From: Leptobrachium leishanense
Lineage: Eukaryota; Chordata; Amphibia; Anura; Megophryidae
Direction: 5' to 3'
NCBI GenBank assembly: GCA_009667805.1
Contig: CM019067.1
Location: forward strand, 62,478,637 to 62,542,636
DNA: 64,000 nucleotides
Shown: positions 22,331 through 36,180 of the stretch, in pieces
Layout of the letters: every line of letters starts with the position of its first letter
Numbering within the stretch: position 1 is the first letter of the stretch
The notes under the pieces: model-generated
Databases searched by the model: none
What the model was told of the DNA's origin: nothing
The model's input: only the letters and a program-made list of their open reading frames with translations
Made by a program: the position numbers and the translations under genes

Positions 22331-23540
22331 AAGAGAGACCATAGGAAGCATCATTCGCAAATTCAAGGCAAAGGGCACTGTTGAAACGCTACCTGGTCGT
22401 GGCAGAAAGATGCGGACTTCGACTGCTGTGCGCTACCTGAAGCGTAGAGTGGAGAAAAGTCCCCGTGTGACTGCTGAGGAACTGAGAAAAGATTTGTCAG
22501 ATGTGGGTACTGAAGTTTCAGCTCAGACAATACGGCGCACACTGCGTAATGAAGGCCTCCATGCCAGAACTCCCAGGCGCACCCCCTTGCTGTCTCCAAA
22601 GAATAAGAAGAGTCGACTGCAGTATGCCAAAAGTCATGTGGACAAACCACAGAAGTTTTGGGATAGTGTTCTGTGGACTGATGAAACAAAATTAGAACTG
22701 TTTGGGCCCATGGATCAACGCTATGTTTGGAGGAGGAAGAACAAGGCCTATGAAGAAAAGAACACCTTGCCTACTGTGAAGCATGGCGGGGGGGGGGGTC
22801 AATCATGCTTTGGGGCTGTTTTGCTTCTGCAGGTACAGGGAAGCTTCAGCGTGTGCAAGGTACCATGAATTCTCTTCAGGAACAGGAGATATTGAATGAC
22901 AATGTGATGCAGTCCGTCACAAACCTGAGGCTTGGAAGACGTTGGACCTTTCAACAGGACAATGATCCCAAGCATACCTCCAAGACACCATCAAATCTTC
23001 CCCCAGTCTTAAGTCACTCAAAAGCTCCTTACTAACATACCTCAATACAGAATGCACCTGTAAACATGTAACATAATGACTATTTCCTACATATTTATTA
23101 TTTTCTGTTAATCTGTATATTTGTGTTGTTTTTCAATATCTTGCATTGTATTACTTTGTATTTCTGTAACTGTAACACTTCAATGTTCTTGAACCCAGGA
23201 CATACTTGAAAACAAGAGAAATCTCAATGTATCCTTCCTGGTAAAATCCTTTATAAATAAATAAATAAATAAGTCCACTAGAGCATGGTTGCAGATTAAA
23301 GGCTGGAACATTTTGGAGTGGCCATCGCAGTCACCTGACTTAAATCTGATTGAGAACCTCTGGTGGGACTTAAAGAAAGCAGTTGCAGTGCGCAAGCCTA
23401 AGAATGTGACTGAACTGGAGGCTTTTGCCCATGACGAATGGGCGAAGATACCCGTAGATCGCTGCAAGACACTTGTGTCAAGCTATGCTTCACGTTTAAA
23501 AGCTGTTATAACTGTAAAAGGATGTTGTACTAAGTACTAA
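22331..23540 (+). pseudogene. Tc1-like transposase, broken
   Basis: Reads [17 protein letters not shown] (helix-turn-helix region), WTDET (first catalytic Asp), QQDNDPKH (second Asp) and LNLIENLW (Glu), the DDE triad of Tc1 transposases, which cut and join transposon ends at TA targets. Breaks: lost N-terminus, an expanded G run near 22787-22798 that shifts the frame, and a 289-bp retroposon insertion between the second Asp and the Glu. It cannot encode an active enzyme. The last part (23289-23540) reads cleanly to the C-terminus. Confidence 0.85.
22985..23273 (+). mobile_element. retroposon tail (family R) inside Tc1 copy 1
   Basis: The flanks CCTCCAAG and TCCACTAGAGC are contiguous in Tc1 copy 2, so this is a clean insertion. 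Ends in about four TAAA repeats followed by AAG, which repeats the AAG just before the insertion. Confidence 0.8.
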
Positions 23541-23758
23541 GATTGAATGTCACTTGGGGGTTGAATAAAACTGATCATGATGTGAGCACAGAAAAGACAT
23601 TTGTGGTTATTTCATTATAAATGTTATGTTATATTTGTCTGACCTACACGTGCCTCTTTGATTTAATTGTAAGCAAGATGACTGAATGATCAAAATCAAT
23701 GTCAAACTGGCCAAAACACTCAATTTCAATGGGGGTTGAATAATTTTGAACACAACTG

Positions 23759-24586
23759 TAGGACCCAAATTCTGTCTCCAGCCACTTAAACACATATATT
23801 TTACAGCGGGAAACAGCCACTTTCTGGGAGCAAATTGTACATTTAACCTAGCTGGGCTAATATAGAAAAGTAGCCGTTCTAGTTCCAGACGCGCAATTAC
23901 AAAAGCATCGTTCGCCCGGTTCAGAGGAATCTGCGACCGTGGATATACTTAGCGCTGTGTGCCGGGTGTCTGATGGTTGTGGGAGATGGCAAACAGCTCA
24001 AAAATCTCCAATTTAATTGCTGAGTCATAGTCTGTAGGCAGGAGGCAAGCGGCCAGTCCCTCCAAATAGCACAGTGACAGGGTGTTCCGTCACAAATACA
24101 TATACATTACATTACAATATACAATAAAAAATTCCAATGATGCCTGTTTTGGGATTCTAGGACTTAAAGAGATGGAGAAAATGGGGTCTAATGACCTTCA
24201 CCCCTCTATTTCCATATCTTCGTCAGATTTGCCTTGGTGATTTGATCAGGGAAGAAGATGCCTCTTGCTGTGAGATATGGAGGGTAAGTAAATGTAGCAG
24301 AGGATGTATTGGAAATGTCACCCACTTTCAAGATTGAGTTCTTATATTTCCCTGGTGTCTTCCCCACAGCCTGGTGTCGCCCCCCTGGCGTTAATGCCCT
24401 GCCGCCGGGTACCACATACCTGGTGGTAAGGCGTTAAGGAGGAGTCAGGTGGTTGAACAACCCCTTGAACCAGCCTATTGGTAATGCCTCTCTATGCCTA
24501 CACATTACTGATCATCATTGAACCAGCGTCTAGCTACTTCCTGTAGTTTAATGGTCAGGAAAGAAAGAGCTTAAAGAGTTTAAACA
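23759..24586. other. unassigned DNA
   Basis: No gene or repeat recognised. Confidence 0.3.
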
Positions 24587-24594
24587 CTCTAGGA

Positions 24595-24778
24595 CAGTGG
24601 TTCCCAATCGCAGTCCTCAAGTACCCCCAACAGGCCAGATTTTAAGGATCGCCTTGGGGAAATACAGACGGAATCCTGCAATCACTGAGTAGCAAATCAT
24701 AATCGCCTGTGCTGTGCTTCAGATATCTGCAAACCTGACCTGTTAGGGGGACCTGAGGACCAGGGTTGGGAAGCACTG
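24595..24778 (-). mobile_element. Charlie-type (hAT) MITE, complete
   Basis: 184 bp, CAGTGGTTCCCAAT to TTGGGAAGCACTG, perfect 8-bp duplication CTCTAGGA (24587-24594, 24779-24786). This is the reference copy for pieces at 11534, 14222, 27894, 36069 and 51518. Confidence 0.9.
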
Positions 24779-24786
24779 CTCTAGGA

Positions 24787-25476
24787 AATAAAGGAGTCAG
24801 CGGGATTGACAATCAACTCTCCAGTTTTTCTTTGCTAGAGCGTTCTTTCAATCGTCTTTTTAACCAACTACTGGGAGTGTATCCCTTCTCTCTGTTCCAG
24901 TAATAAATTCAGCATCAATATCACATGTTTGCAAGTGAAGCTGCGTGACATTATAAGAAGGTTTTTACTCTGTTATGTTCAGGATTTAAATGCTTGAAAA
25001 TGTGTGTGTACAATACATACTCATTATATTTAATAAAGGTCAGTACAGCTGCCTACTGTGTGTTGAATAACAATATTTATCCCATAAAACCCTACTAATT
25101 ATGCAGAGGTCTGAGCTGTAATTCAAATTGGGTCACCACAATTTTCTAATTATACACACTGTCTATGATCTGGAAAAAAGCTTAAAAAGCTGTAAGAAAT
25201 GTAATTTATCCGTACCAGAAAGTAAAAACCTGCCATGGATTTAGTGAAGTTTACAATAGCATACATGCCTGTGTCATTAAAGATTCGCCCTAAACTAGCA
25301 GTTTATTTTACGTATGAAGTTGGATTTAAATATTTGCGCACTTACAATATTTTTGTTGGGAAGGATTTTCTCTTGGGGTTTTTTGTTTATAAATTGCAGT
25401 CTCTTTATAGTGACCAGTAATAGAAAAGTATTTTTATTTTTTTGCTTTTTATGTTCATGTCAAACACTCGGCAGCT
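24787..25476. other. unassigned AT-rich DNA
   Basis: No gene or repeat recognised. Confidence 0.3.
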
Positions 25477-25480
25477 TTAA

Positions 25481-26266
25481 CCCTTTCGCTGCTGAGGCTT
25501 TTCACACCTCTGTGCTGAGGTCATTTTTACCGCTTTCGCTCATCATGTTTAACCGTGTTTTGAAGCCTTATTTTATTATATGACCCAGACATATTATATA
25601 TCGTTCTTTCCGGCAGACTCGGCAGATTCATAATATGTCATTATTATATGTATACGTTAGGTCCTCTCTGTATATTATAACAAAATATGCAATAAAAATA
25701 GAATTTTCAATAATTTACGTGTAAAGTGTTTTTTTCACATTTTAACATGCGATCGTTTGCGGCTATATTTTATATGGGGTGCGCTTGTTAAAAAAATTGG
25801 AAATGGGGTCTCGTTACATTTTTTTGGGAAAAACTTATGCAATTTTTTAACAAACGCACCCCATACAAAAATCATTAGTGCAGCATCATTGTTCACATTA
25901 TAAATTAAATGGGAAGAATATTGGTGCATTAACAAAAAAAAAAAAGAAAACTTGTGCCCTTCCAAACAGTGCCTGACATTAAGCTCAGGCCCCCGGCGAT
26001 CGGGAGGGAGAAAGGTCTGGGAGAACCTCACCCCACTCCCTTTCAGGTGCCTCCTCCACACTCGCGGGGGGGGGGCTGAAATAGATGTCGTTGCGATGAC
26101 ATCTATTGTGCCCGCGGTGGTCTTGGAGTGCCGGGCTGACATCAAGTATGTCAGCCCGCACCGGGGGGCACAGCGATCAGGCGGAATCAGGCCGATCGCT
26201 GGCTGCGAAGGATGGACGCTCTATGCGTGTCCTCCGCAGCCAACCCTTCCTCAGCGAAGTGGTAAA
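25481..26266 (+). mobile_element. TTAA-flanked MITE, copy P3
   Basis: Starts after TTAA (25477-25480) with CCCTTTCGCTGCTGAGG, closely matching P1 for the first 450 bp; ends CAGCGAAGTGGTAAAT, where the right TTAA has mutated. Contains the GC-rich palindromic segment (26000-26250). Confidence 0.7.
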
Positions 26267-26550
26267 TAGGTAATAGACCTATAGTGTCAGATCAAAACTG
26301 ACCTATTATAGGCTATCGGAGGGAACAATGGACATATTGGCTCCAGCCATTAGCTTAGCAGATCCTGATGATATTACAAACGTTTCGGCAGGTTACTTAA
26401 TGTAACTTATCGCTTCCTATATTTTGTTTTGAGTCAATAATTTCCACCTGGAAGGAGACAAACTATTCCAACAAAGTTTGTTCTTCTCCTTTAAAGTCAC
26501 CATTTAAAAAGTCTACTGTAGGTTTGTACAACTGTAAAGCATAGAGACAA

Positions 26551-27339
26551 GGGGGTTATTCAGAGAGCACCAAAATGTCACTGACGTTTGGGGAATCAAA
26601 GTTCCCCACCCTGCAGCGAATTAAGCATTCACCGCAGTGTCCCCGGAGTGCAGGGAAAATCTGCCGAACACCCACCGGAACCGCTGCAAAAAACTCGCCG
26701 GAATAAGTCGATGAGCTGCTAATCACAGTGCAGAGCAGCCGTCGGAAAAAGCCATCAAGCTGACGAAAACAATACACTTGAAAGTTTCAAAATTGAAACG
26801 CTGTTTGCAATAAAAAAAACTGAATTAAAATGCCTGGAATTTACATAGAAGATCATATGAATGATAATAAAAAGGTCTGTTATAGAAAAAAGAAAAAATG
26901 CATTTAAAAAAATTTGCCCGAAAAATGTCTAAAAGATCCTAAAAAAAATAATCAAAAAAAAAAATCAATACATAGTCTTTTTAGTGCCGATTAAAATACT
27001 AAATGGTTTATTAGATATTGAATAATTAAAACGGGAATATTTTTAACATTGAAGCCTATGGGATTCGCCTGAATAAACCCGACGAATAAAAACACAGAAC
27101 AGCAGGGCACTTCAGCAGCTTTTCTCTGCTGTTCAGTGTTCTGTGAATAGATTAACCATTGCTTCTCTATGGGGGATTTCACTGCCTTCGAACAGGCACT
27201 GTATCTGCTGGCAGTTAGCCAAAATTTGGCGAACTGCCTGCTCTCTGAATAGCCGAATGGCCCCGAAATGTCACTATACGGAGAAATTCCCTGTTTGGTG
27301 ACATTGCGGGGCAAGATCGTCTCTCACTGAATAACCCTG
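26551..27339 (+). mobile_element. MITE family a, complete
   Basis: 789 bp with both ends: GGGTTATTCAGAGAGCACC and CTCTCACTGAATAACCCTG. Interior has all family blocks. No coding potential beyond chance ORFs. Confidence 0.8.
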
Positions 27340-27385
27340 AAGTATTATGATTCCACACACGTGTCTACTGAACAATTAGCTCAAC

Positions 27386-27650
27386 GCGGGTTATTCAGTG
27401 AGCAACAGCGCTTGCCAACGATGTGAACAATGGCAAAAACACTGTTACAACTGCAAAAACTTCAGCATTTCACAAATAAGGAAATTCAAACAGTGACAAG
27501 AGAAGCTTTATTGATGACTCTTCTCACGTTGTTTTGATTTCTCTCTCTCAACAGCAAAGTTTGTTGCTGTTGTAACGATGATTTTCGCCGTCGTTTGAAT
27601 TTAGAAGTTGTTTACACAATATTTTATGAGAGGTTAAAGGAAATGGTGGA
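27386..27650 (+). mobile_element. MITE related to family a (fragment)
   Basis: Starts CGGGTTATTCAGTGAGCAAC; interior differs from family a. A (T/C)GTTGTAACGATG motif near 27567 is complementary to sequence near 27415, suggesting a second arm. Confidence 0.4.
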
Positions 27651-27893
27651 CACTGAAGAAATTTTCCTATGTACAATATCCCACATGGCATAATATTTTC
27701 ATTTTAGAATAAACTTGTATCCCTTCGAGACTCAAGCTTTTATAATGTAATCTGAGGGGCCATGGCTTGCCTCCTGCTCTTTCCACCATTGCCTGAGCTA
27801 TGGTCCAATGATTACGTTTTAAAACCATCTATGAGACCCTTCCATTCCCCTCATATAGGCTTTAAGTAAAGGGTTAGCGTCTATCCTCTAGAT

Positions 27894-28066
27894 TAGCGGT
27901 TCCCAACCACAGTCCTCAAGTACCCCTAACAGGTCAGGTTTTAAGGATCGCCTTGGGGAAACAGTCTGAATCCTGCAATCACTGAGCAGCAAAACATATC
28001 ACCTGTGCTGTGCTTCACATATCTGGAAAACCTGACCTGTTGGGGGTACTTGAGGGCCGTGGTTGG
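27894..28066 (-). mobile_element. Charlie-type MITE
   Basis: GCGGTTCCCAACCACAG to GGCCGTGGTTGGGATGG; all interior blocks of the 24595 copy. Confidence 0.75.
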
Positions 28067-29040
28067 GATGGAACCTTGAGGGCCCTCTACACCTCTTGTT
28101 TCCATTCTATGTCCATTTTTCTGTATCTTTGGTTATCGTAAAACGCTGTAGAAACTGTTGGCGCTATATAAATTATGACAATATTAATAATACGACTAAT
28201 ATTAAAATAGCAAAATCAAGTGTATTTAACCCATCCACTGCCAAGTTGTTTTCCACAAAACAACTCCCAAAACACAGTGGCTTTATGGAAAACAGCTTTT
28301 TAGGAGCCATACAGTGAAAATGTGCTTGAAAAAAACTCAAAAGCACATTTTAAAATTGTTTGATGAGCTGATGCACTACTACATCGCGTTAATACTCTGT
28401 ATGGCACAAATTGGGTTATGTAAGTCTCTGAAGAAAAAAAAAAGATCTCCAGCTGTTAAACCTGTTTTAGCACTTGGCTGTCATGCCCTAGGTGCTACAT
28501 CTTTGGGGGCCCATCCTGGGGTCCATCTGGAACCCTAAAAGAAATTCCTTTATATTGCTCTGGAATTAGGCCAAATTAAGTATACTCGATAGCAGGACAA
28601 TAAGAGAAGTTTGAATAACAAGTGTACTTGCTATTGTTAGTGAAAGAGTTTTGTGTACCTGTTCTACATGTGTGTGCAGGAAGGATTGGGATCAGATTCA
28701 GAATAGCTTTGTTCTCGGTGACATTCAGAGGATACAATCAATGATGCTTAATGAAGTGTAAATATTTCAGCCATGTGACGCACTTCCATACCTTCCTTTT
28801 AATTATGTAGAGTTATTTATTACTTAAGCTATAATCAATGTCATATGAATTAAGATCTTATTTAATGACAATATTTGTTACTAATGTCAAAAGAATGCCA
28901 CAACTTTACTTATTGGTCTTTGCTATACTTGTACCTTTACTGTATTCAGTCACAGAGGAGTATTTGGACTTTGTGGATTATTCAGGTTGTGAATACTGGA
29001 AAAGCCTAACTTTCTTTGCATCATATTTTATAATTTACTG
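28067..29040. other. unassigned AT-rich DNA
   Basis: No gene or repeat recognised. Confidence 0.3.
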
Positions 29041-29130
29041 AATTATTTATTTATAAAGGATTTTACCAGGAAGGATACATTGAGATTTCTCTCGTTTTGA
29101 AGTATGTCCTGGGTGGTGAGTATGTACCGT
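29041..29130 (-). mobile_element. retroposon tail (family R) fragment
   Basis: Reverse complement of the tail at 23175-23270: TTTATTTATAAAGGATTTTA, CCAGGAAGGATACATTGAG. Confidence 0.65.
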
Positions 29131-29380
29131 TAGGTGTCTTGCCCAAGGACACTTACTGGAGAGGAGCTCGTGTTTTTTTAATATAGGTGCCCAATAAAGT
29201 ATTAAATGACAAACATATTTTTTTTTTTGTAATTACTTGTATTTGTTATACAAAGAACCACTTGACCTCCAATGCGCTTAATTAATGCTGTGTCACAAGC
29301 TTTGGTTCATATACACAGGCTCATTTACCAGCAACTAATCGATTTTTACAATGTGAAATATTTTGTCGGACTCTTTACTA

Positions 29381-30202
29381 TAGGGGTAATTCGGAGAGCA
29401 TCGAAATGTCACCGACATCTCAGTGCTCTCTCTTTCCCTGCACTTCGGGGAATCAAATTCCCCGACCCCACGGTGAACTCAACATTGACTGCAGGGTCCC
29501 CGAAGTGCAGGGAACGGATCTGAAAATCTGCTGAAAAATTACCGAAAATCAAACCGAAAACTTTGCCAATAATCCGCCGATACGATCTGAAAAATCGGAT
29601 CGATCCGAAACGCCGCTGCAAACCTGCCGAACACGTCCAAAAGAAGCAGACGATCCACTGAGCACAGCGCCAACCAGCCATCGGAAAAAGCCAACAAGCC
29701 GACAATCGGGTAAAAAAAAATAAACGATTCAAATTATCATATAAGGTCCTTTGAATGATAATAAAAAGATTTGTTACAGAAGAAAGAAAAAAAAAATAAA
29801 AAAAAAAAAAAAAAAAAATCGGAAACAAAATTTTTGCAGAAAACATCCAAAAAAATCTAAAAATAATTAATAAAGACATTTTCCTGCAAATTAAAATAAT
29901 AAAAGGTTTATTACATATTGAATACAAAAAGGAATATTTTTAACAATGAAGCCTATGGTATTCGCCTAAATAAACCTGACGTATGAAACCACCGTAATTT
30001 TGTTTCGAATAAGCGGGTTATCGGCTGATTTTCAGTGATTTTTTTTTGTGATTTTTCGGATCCGTTTGGCAGCTTTTCATTTCGGGTACCCTGCGGTGAA
30101 TGCTGAATTCACCGCAGCGTCAGGGAATTTGATTCCCTGAAGTGTGGGGAACGAGAGCACCGAAATGTCAGTGACATTTTGGTGCTCTCTGAATAATCCC
30201 TT
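29381..30202 (+). mobile_element. MITE family a, complete, divergent
   Basis: GGGGTAATTCGGAGAGCATC to GGTGCTCTCTGAATAATCCC; both terminal stems with the GAATTC/CACCGCAG hairpin are present, so this copy has long symmetrical ends. A poly-A stretch lies at 29790-29817. Confidence 0.75.
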
Positions 30203-30415
30203 TTGTCTGTGTCTTTAGTATCTGTTAATGACATTGGCTGTCCTATGTCTGTCTCTTTATTTCTGCCAGTGCCTCACTGCCTTTGCCTTTGAGTCAGTGT
30301 GTTTGTCAAAGTGTCTCTGTGTTTGTCTAATGTGTCAGGATACTGGTTTAATCATATTTTTTGCCATTTCGGTTAGTGCTGCTTTATTTAATAATTGTAT
30401 TGTGTGTAATGCTTA

Positions 30416-31461
30416 TGTAGCGCTCACTCCCGGAGGAGCCGCTGAAATTGAACCACGGGTCAGTCTCCCCGCACTAGGGAATAAATATACTCCGGCACCG
30501 TTGTGGATTTTATAAATTATATAGTTTACTAGAATGAATGGCATATAATAGATAACACGGTGTTCGTAGATATATTTACAGTATTTCGGGAAACGCGCAG
30601 CGGAAAAAGAAATACGAGGATTCGTATTTCGGGAAAACGTGCATCGGAACAGAAAATATAGTGCTTCGAAATTCGAGAAACGCGTATCGGAAAAAAAAAA
30701 GAAATAAGAAACGAATCGTTAATCCCTTTCGGAGATTTGGAAGTGAGTCCCGCACAGGTTAAGTCCCGGAATGTAAATGTGTGTGTGTATTGTGGTACCC
30801 GGGTACTATTCAACTGGCCAGTGAATTGCTTAAAAGGTGTCTTCGACTAGTCAAGTTGGGGCCCTGTGGGTTTTTAGAAACAACAGCAGCGTGCTTTCGT
30901 TAATCACAAACGGCCTTGGAGGCCTCTCACCCATCCGCCAGATTCTTCAGGCTCCGCTGACCCAGGACGTCTCTCCGTTCGATTCTTTTGCTGGGGTGCC
31001 GGCTACTGGATCCGTTGTCTGGCTCTCTCTGCTTCGGCCGTGACTTGTCCAGCTTACCGCCTGCTCTCCCAATCCGATCGCCCTGCGGTACGCCTAACTC
31101 GGGGTCCTCCGGCCTCTTCAATAGCAGCTTGGGTAAGATGGTGGATCGCTGGGTCTCCTTCTTGCAAGGCTGAACAACCCGATCTGGGACTCTGATAGGC
31201 CGCACCTGCGCTCCGGCCTAGTCACTCTTGCGCTCTGCAGCACTGAGTCTTGTCTCACTCACTCCCTGGCGCGCTCTGCCAGCTATCTCCACGAGGCTCA
31301 GGATGTAACACTGTCTGTCCCACCCACTTCCTGTGTCCGCCCGCAAAGCATGCCGGGAAATGTAGTCTCAATGCAAAGTTCAGTGTCTCTCATCACGCTT
31401 GCCTCCCTCCGGTGGCCAAAAATAGGTACTGCCACGACAAGGATTTAAACACAGCGCTACA
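30416..31461. mobile_element. LTR-like or TIR element, TGTAGCGCT ends
   Basis: 1,046 bp with a perfect 9-bp inverted terminal repeat (TGTAGCGCT / AGCGCTACA) and a 4-bp direct repeat CTTA (30412-30415, 31462-31465). TG...CA ends and a 4-bp duplication suggest a solo LTR; a DNA transposon is possible. No other copy in this window. It is CpG-rich in 30840-31400, and no ORF is convincing. Confidence 0.5.
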
Positions 31462-31465
31462 CTTA

Positions 31466-32476
31466 CATATCAATAAATTTCAGACCCCATTTATTAATTT
31501 TGTTTATTTTTTTGTTTGTGCAACGTGTGTTTCTTTTTCTTTTTGTACATAAACACTAATGTAAAATACCTACGTAACACCATAAACAGCCAATATATAT
31601 TTCTCTAAACCAGTTTAATGCATCGGTATTGTGATTCGGCCTTCGAACGGCAGTCAAGCCCAGCTCCTCTTCTCATGCGTCCTATCAATCTCGAGTCTAA
31701 AGGGAAGCTAGACCCCAGACCCCATTTATTGCGTACTCTCTCTAGTTATTTGTGCCCATCAATTTTGAAAGTGGAGCCTCATGTAACCCCCACCTCATAC
31801 TAATGGTTCCTAGAGTTGCCACTTCTTGTATTTATTTTGTAAAAAATGCCATCTTTAAGGACCTATGACGTAACTGTTACGTCATAAATGCATTGACTTT
31901 AAAGACCATTGGTCCTTAAGGGGTTAAACCTGGAAAGTGCTCACCTTCACAAGTGTGTTGCTGTTACTTTTCCATGTAGCGGTGCAACCAGAGCTGCGCT
32001 GCCTGCCGTAGCAAGGTGGAGGCTGCATTTTCATTTTGGAAACTGTGGCGAAATAACTTCTACAACGCAACAATGTGTATACGAGAGGTGCTTGTATGTG
32101 GGTGTAGCTTGCATGTGGGCAGTCACAATGGGGGTGCCTATAATCTTCTATTGTGCAGGGGACTCCAAATGTTGTCTATCTGCCCCTGTGTGTGTGCCAA
32201 GATGTTGCTCAGATGTGTTCTGACACTTCTATACCGTGATAAAACAAACGCAGTATTTATAAACTGAGAACCCAAGGCGTGCTGGATACCTTTTATTCTT
32301 CTTGGATGAGTTGACAGCTATGCTATGACGGAGCTGGAGCGTTTGTTCACCTTGGAAGGAGTGGAGCTTTCCTCATTACAAAGGTCAGTGTCCTCGTTGT
32401 CTCGCTGTAACTACAGTACATGCAAAAACGTTCCAAAGTGAGCTTTAGTTCAGGATATTCTAGAAGATCACGCTCA
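31466..32476. other. unassigned DNA with a TTAA-type MITE end
   Basis: No gene. 31840-31925 contains CTTTAAGGACC...TGACGTAAC...GTTACGTCA and ends CCTTAAGGGGTTAAA, the terminal layout of another frequent MITE whose matching motif is at 39458-39520. Confidence 0.4.
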
Positions 32477-32480
32477 TTAA

Positions 32481-32737
32481 CCCCGTCACTGCTGAGCCAT
32501 TTCATATCTTTAAAAAAAGAATCTGTTTTTATTATTTTTAGAATTTTTTTCCTTACTTTAAACCTGGTCATATTTGGTATCATTGGAAAGGCCATGCTCT
32601 GGCCTGTCTAATGATACCACAATTGACCCTGCTAGCTGTCAGGAGATATTGGGGTTCAAAGAAATCCTCTATCTCCACCCCATCTTTCCTTAGGAGTCAA
32701 TTAGGACGTTCCCCACACGTCCTCAGCAGTGAAAGGG
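32481..32737 (+). mobile_element. TTAA-flanked MITE, short copy P4
   Basis: 257 bp between TTAA at 32477-32480 and 32738-32741; ends CCCCGTCACTGCTGAGCC and CTCAGCAGTGAAAGGG are inverted repeats. An internal hairpin (GGTATCATTGGAAAGGCCA / TGGCC...ATGATACC) is retained. Confidence 0.85.
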
Positions 32738-32741
32738 TTAA

Positions 32742-33662
32742 TACTGATTCTCTTCTTGAATTTTCACGTTAAGGACGATCAGCTTCCGCTGAGGAAATTG
32801 TTCATGTGCATTAAAAACCATCAGAAACAGAGTGCTTCTTACAGTATGTCTCAGATTTCATATACCAAACTGGTGACTGCATATACACTGAAACATATTG
32901 CACATCAACAGGGGAATATGCAGAGACGTGACACCACTGAATGCCACTTAAAATCCAGAATTCATTATGGGGGAAACTGATGAAAACCAGAAACATATTA
33001 AGGTTAATGTTCTAATCTTTTTATTTAAATTTCCTTTTTTATTGTGCTTTATTGGTGCACACTGCGAGTGGATGCTTTAGTACACCACTTTAATGTAAAC
33101 ATAAAACAATAGACCTATATATCTCCATTTGTACGCATAGCCATATGGGGATATTTGCTTTAATTCTTGCTTCTAGTGGATTTTATTACCTCCATTTATA
33201 AGAATATTTGTTTGGATTTCTCATTATTTTGAGTGCTTTTTTTTATTCTCCAGTAAGACCATAAGTAAGAAATCTAAGTGGCCCGCGTGATATAACCTTC
33301 TTAGATATTACATTATCATATTCCCTCAAGGAGGTGTCGAGAGATCAAAACATCTGTGAAGCTGTAAACCAGATTACATTTTCATAAAGACGGTTTTATT
33401 AGATATGTGGAGCATTTATCCCGCAATGAAAGTAGCATCCCCCTATACGGCACACTTTTGGCGTTTATTCCCACGTTATTCTCTATTATTTAATAGTATT
33501 TCTTGTTGTGCGCAGTCCTATTCGCTGTTGCTATTATTTCTATAGCGTTTTTTTCCCCCAGAATTCATGATCTTAACGCATACCATTTTTACTTTTTTTC
33601 ATTTTAGAAATAGGCCATAGACAATATCTTTAAAAATAAAAGTTAAGAAACATCTATATATA
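32742..33662. other. unassigned AT-rich DNA
   Basis: No gene or repeat recognised. Confidence 0.3.
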
Positions 33663-33664
33663 TA

Positions 33665-35252
<1,588 letters not shown>

Positions 35253-35383
35253 TATATATAAAACCGTTTGGGTCCATCGTTGTAGTGGATCCAACACAGT
35301 CTGACCCTTTCAATCCGCTGCGCGCTGAGCGGACACGCTTGCATGTATACAGAGGTGCATAATCTCACTGTCAAGGGGATCAC
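35253..35383. other. short unassigned flank
   Basis: Nothing recognised between the Tc1 copy and the minisatellite. Confidence 0.3.
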
Positions 35384-35700
35384 CTTAGCAGCCAGATCCT
35401 GGGGAGAACCTGAGCAGCCAGATCCTGGGGATCACCTTAGCAGCCAGATCCTAGGTGCCAGATCCTGGGGAGAACCTGAGCAGCCAGATCCAGGGGAGTA
35501 CCTTAACAGTCAGATCCTGGGGAGCACCTGAGCAGCCAGATCCTGGGGATCACCTGAGCAGTCAGATCCAGGGGAGCACCAAAGCAGCCAGATCCTGGGG
35601 TGCACCTGAGCAGCCAGATCCAGGGGAGCACCTGAGCAGCCAGATCCGGGGTGCACCTGAGCAGTCACATCATTGGGAGCACTGGGCAGCCAGATCCTCT
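35384..35700 (+). repeat. 26-bp minisatellite
   Basis: About 12 diverged copies of CAGCCAGATCCTGGGGAGCA plus CCTGAG. The unit is not a multiple of three, so the ORFs crossing it (35343-35739) are chance frames. Confidence 0.85.
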
Positions 35701-36068
35701 ACAACAATAGACTGCCATCCGGGCAGACTTAACACCTAGTTGGGAAATAATGTATTTAATTTTCAGGTATAATGTTTCAGGGATTCATAAAACATAATGG
35801 CCAGATTTGGTAAACGAAAGGGAAAATATAGAGCTAATCAATATAATTCTTATTCCTTAGAGCAAACTTGTAGTGGTCCCTATTTTTTAACCCCTTCATG
35901 ATTGACCCCCTTTTCCATCAGTTTGCAAGTGATGTCTCCCTTAGCATTTTTGTTATAATAAAATCACCATGGAACAAATACATATTTTTTTCTCATTTCT
36001 AGCCCCCTTTCATATTATATATTGTTTTCTATAGGACAATTAGGGCTTTTCTATAATACACTTTACAA

Positions 36069-36102
36069 CAGTGGTTCCCAATCCTGTCCTCCGGTACCCT
36101 AA
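36069..36102 (-). mobile_element. Charlie-type MITE, left part
   Basis: CAGTGGTTCCCAATCCTG then CCGGTACCCTAA, ending exactly where a TTAA-MITE end begins. The complementary right part is at 51518-51660. Confidence 0.6.
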
Positions 36103-36180
36103 ACCCTTTCACTGCTGAGCCATTTCACCTCTGTGTGCTGAGCTCATTTTGACCGTTTTGTGCTCATGTTGTTTTTTTGG
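36103..36180 (+). mobile_element. TTAA-flanked MITE, left part (P5)
   Basis: CCCTTTCACTGCTGAGCC, CACCTCTGTGTGCTGAG, CATTTTGACCGTTTTGTGCTC: the terminus of P2. The rest is missing here; right-hand pieces of the same family are at 45596-45785, 46698-46969 and 51411-51517. Confidence 0.65.

Larger units (their letters stand above)
22331..23758 (+). mobile_element. Tc1/mariner-like transposon, copy 1 (5'-truncated)
   Basis: Homologous to copy 2 (33665-35252) from AGAGAGACCATAGGAAGC to the right inverted repeat (23731-23758), which is followed by TA. The left inverted repeat, 5' UTR and about 40 N-terminal codons are missing. A retroposon tail (22985-23273) is inserted in the transposase gene. 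Confidence 0.85.

Noticed and set aside
35343..35739. Proline-rich ORF with AARSWGEPEQ-like repeats
   Set aside because: The 26-bp repeat is not a multiple of three, so the apparent repeats change frame and no conserved start exists.
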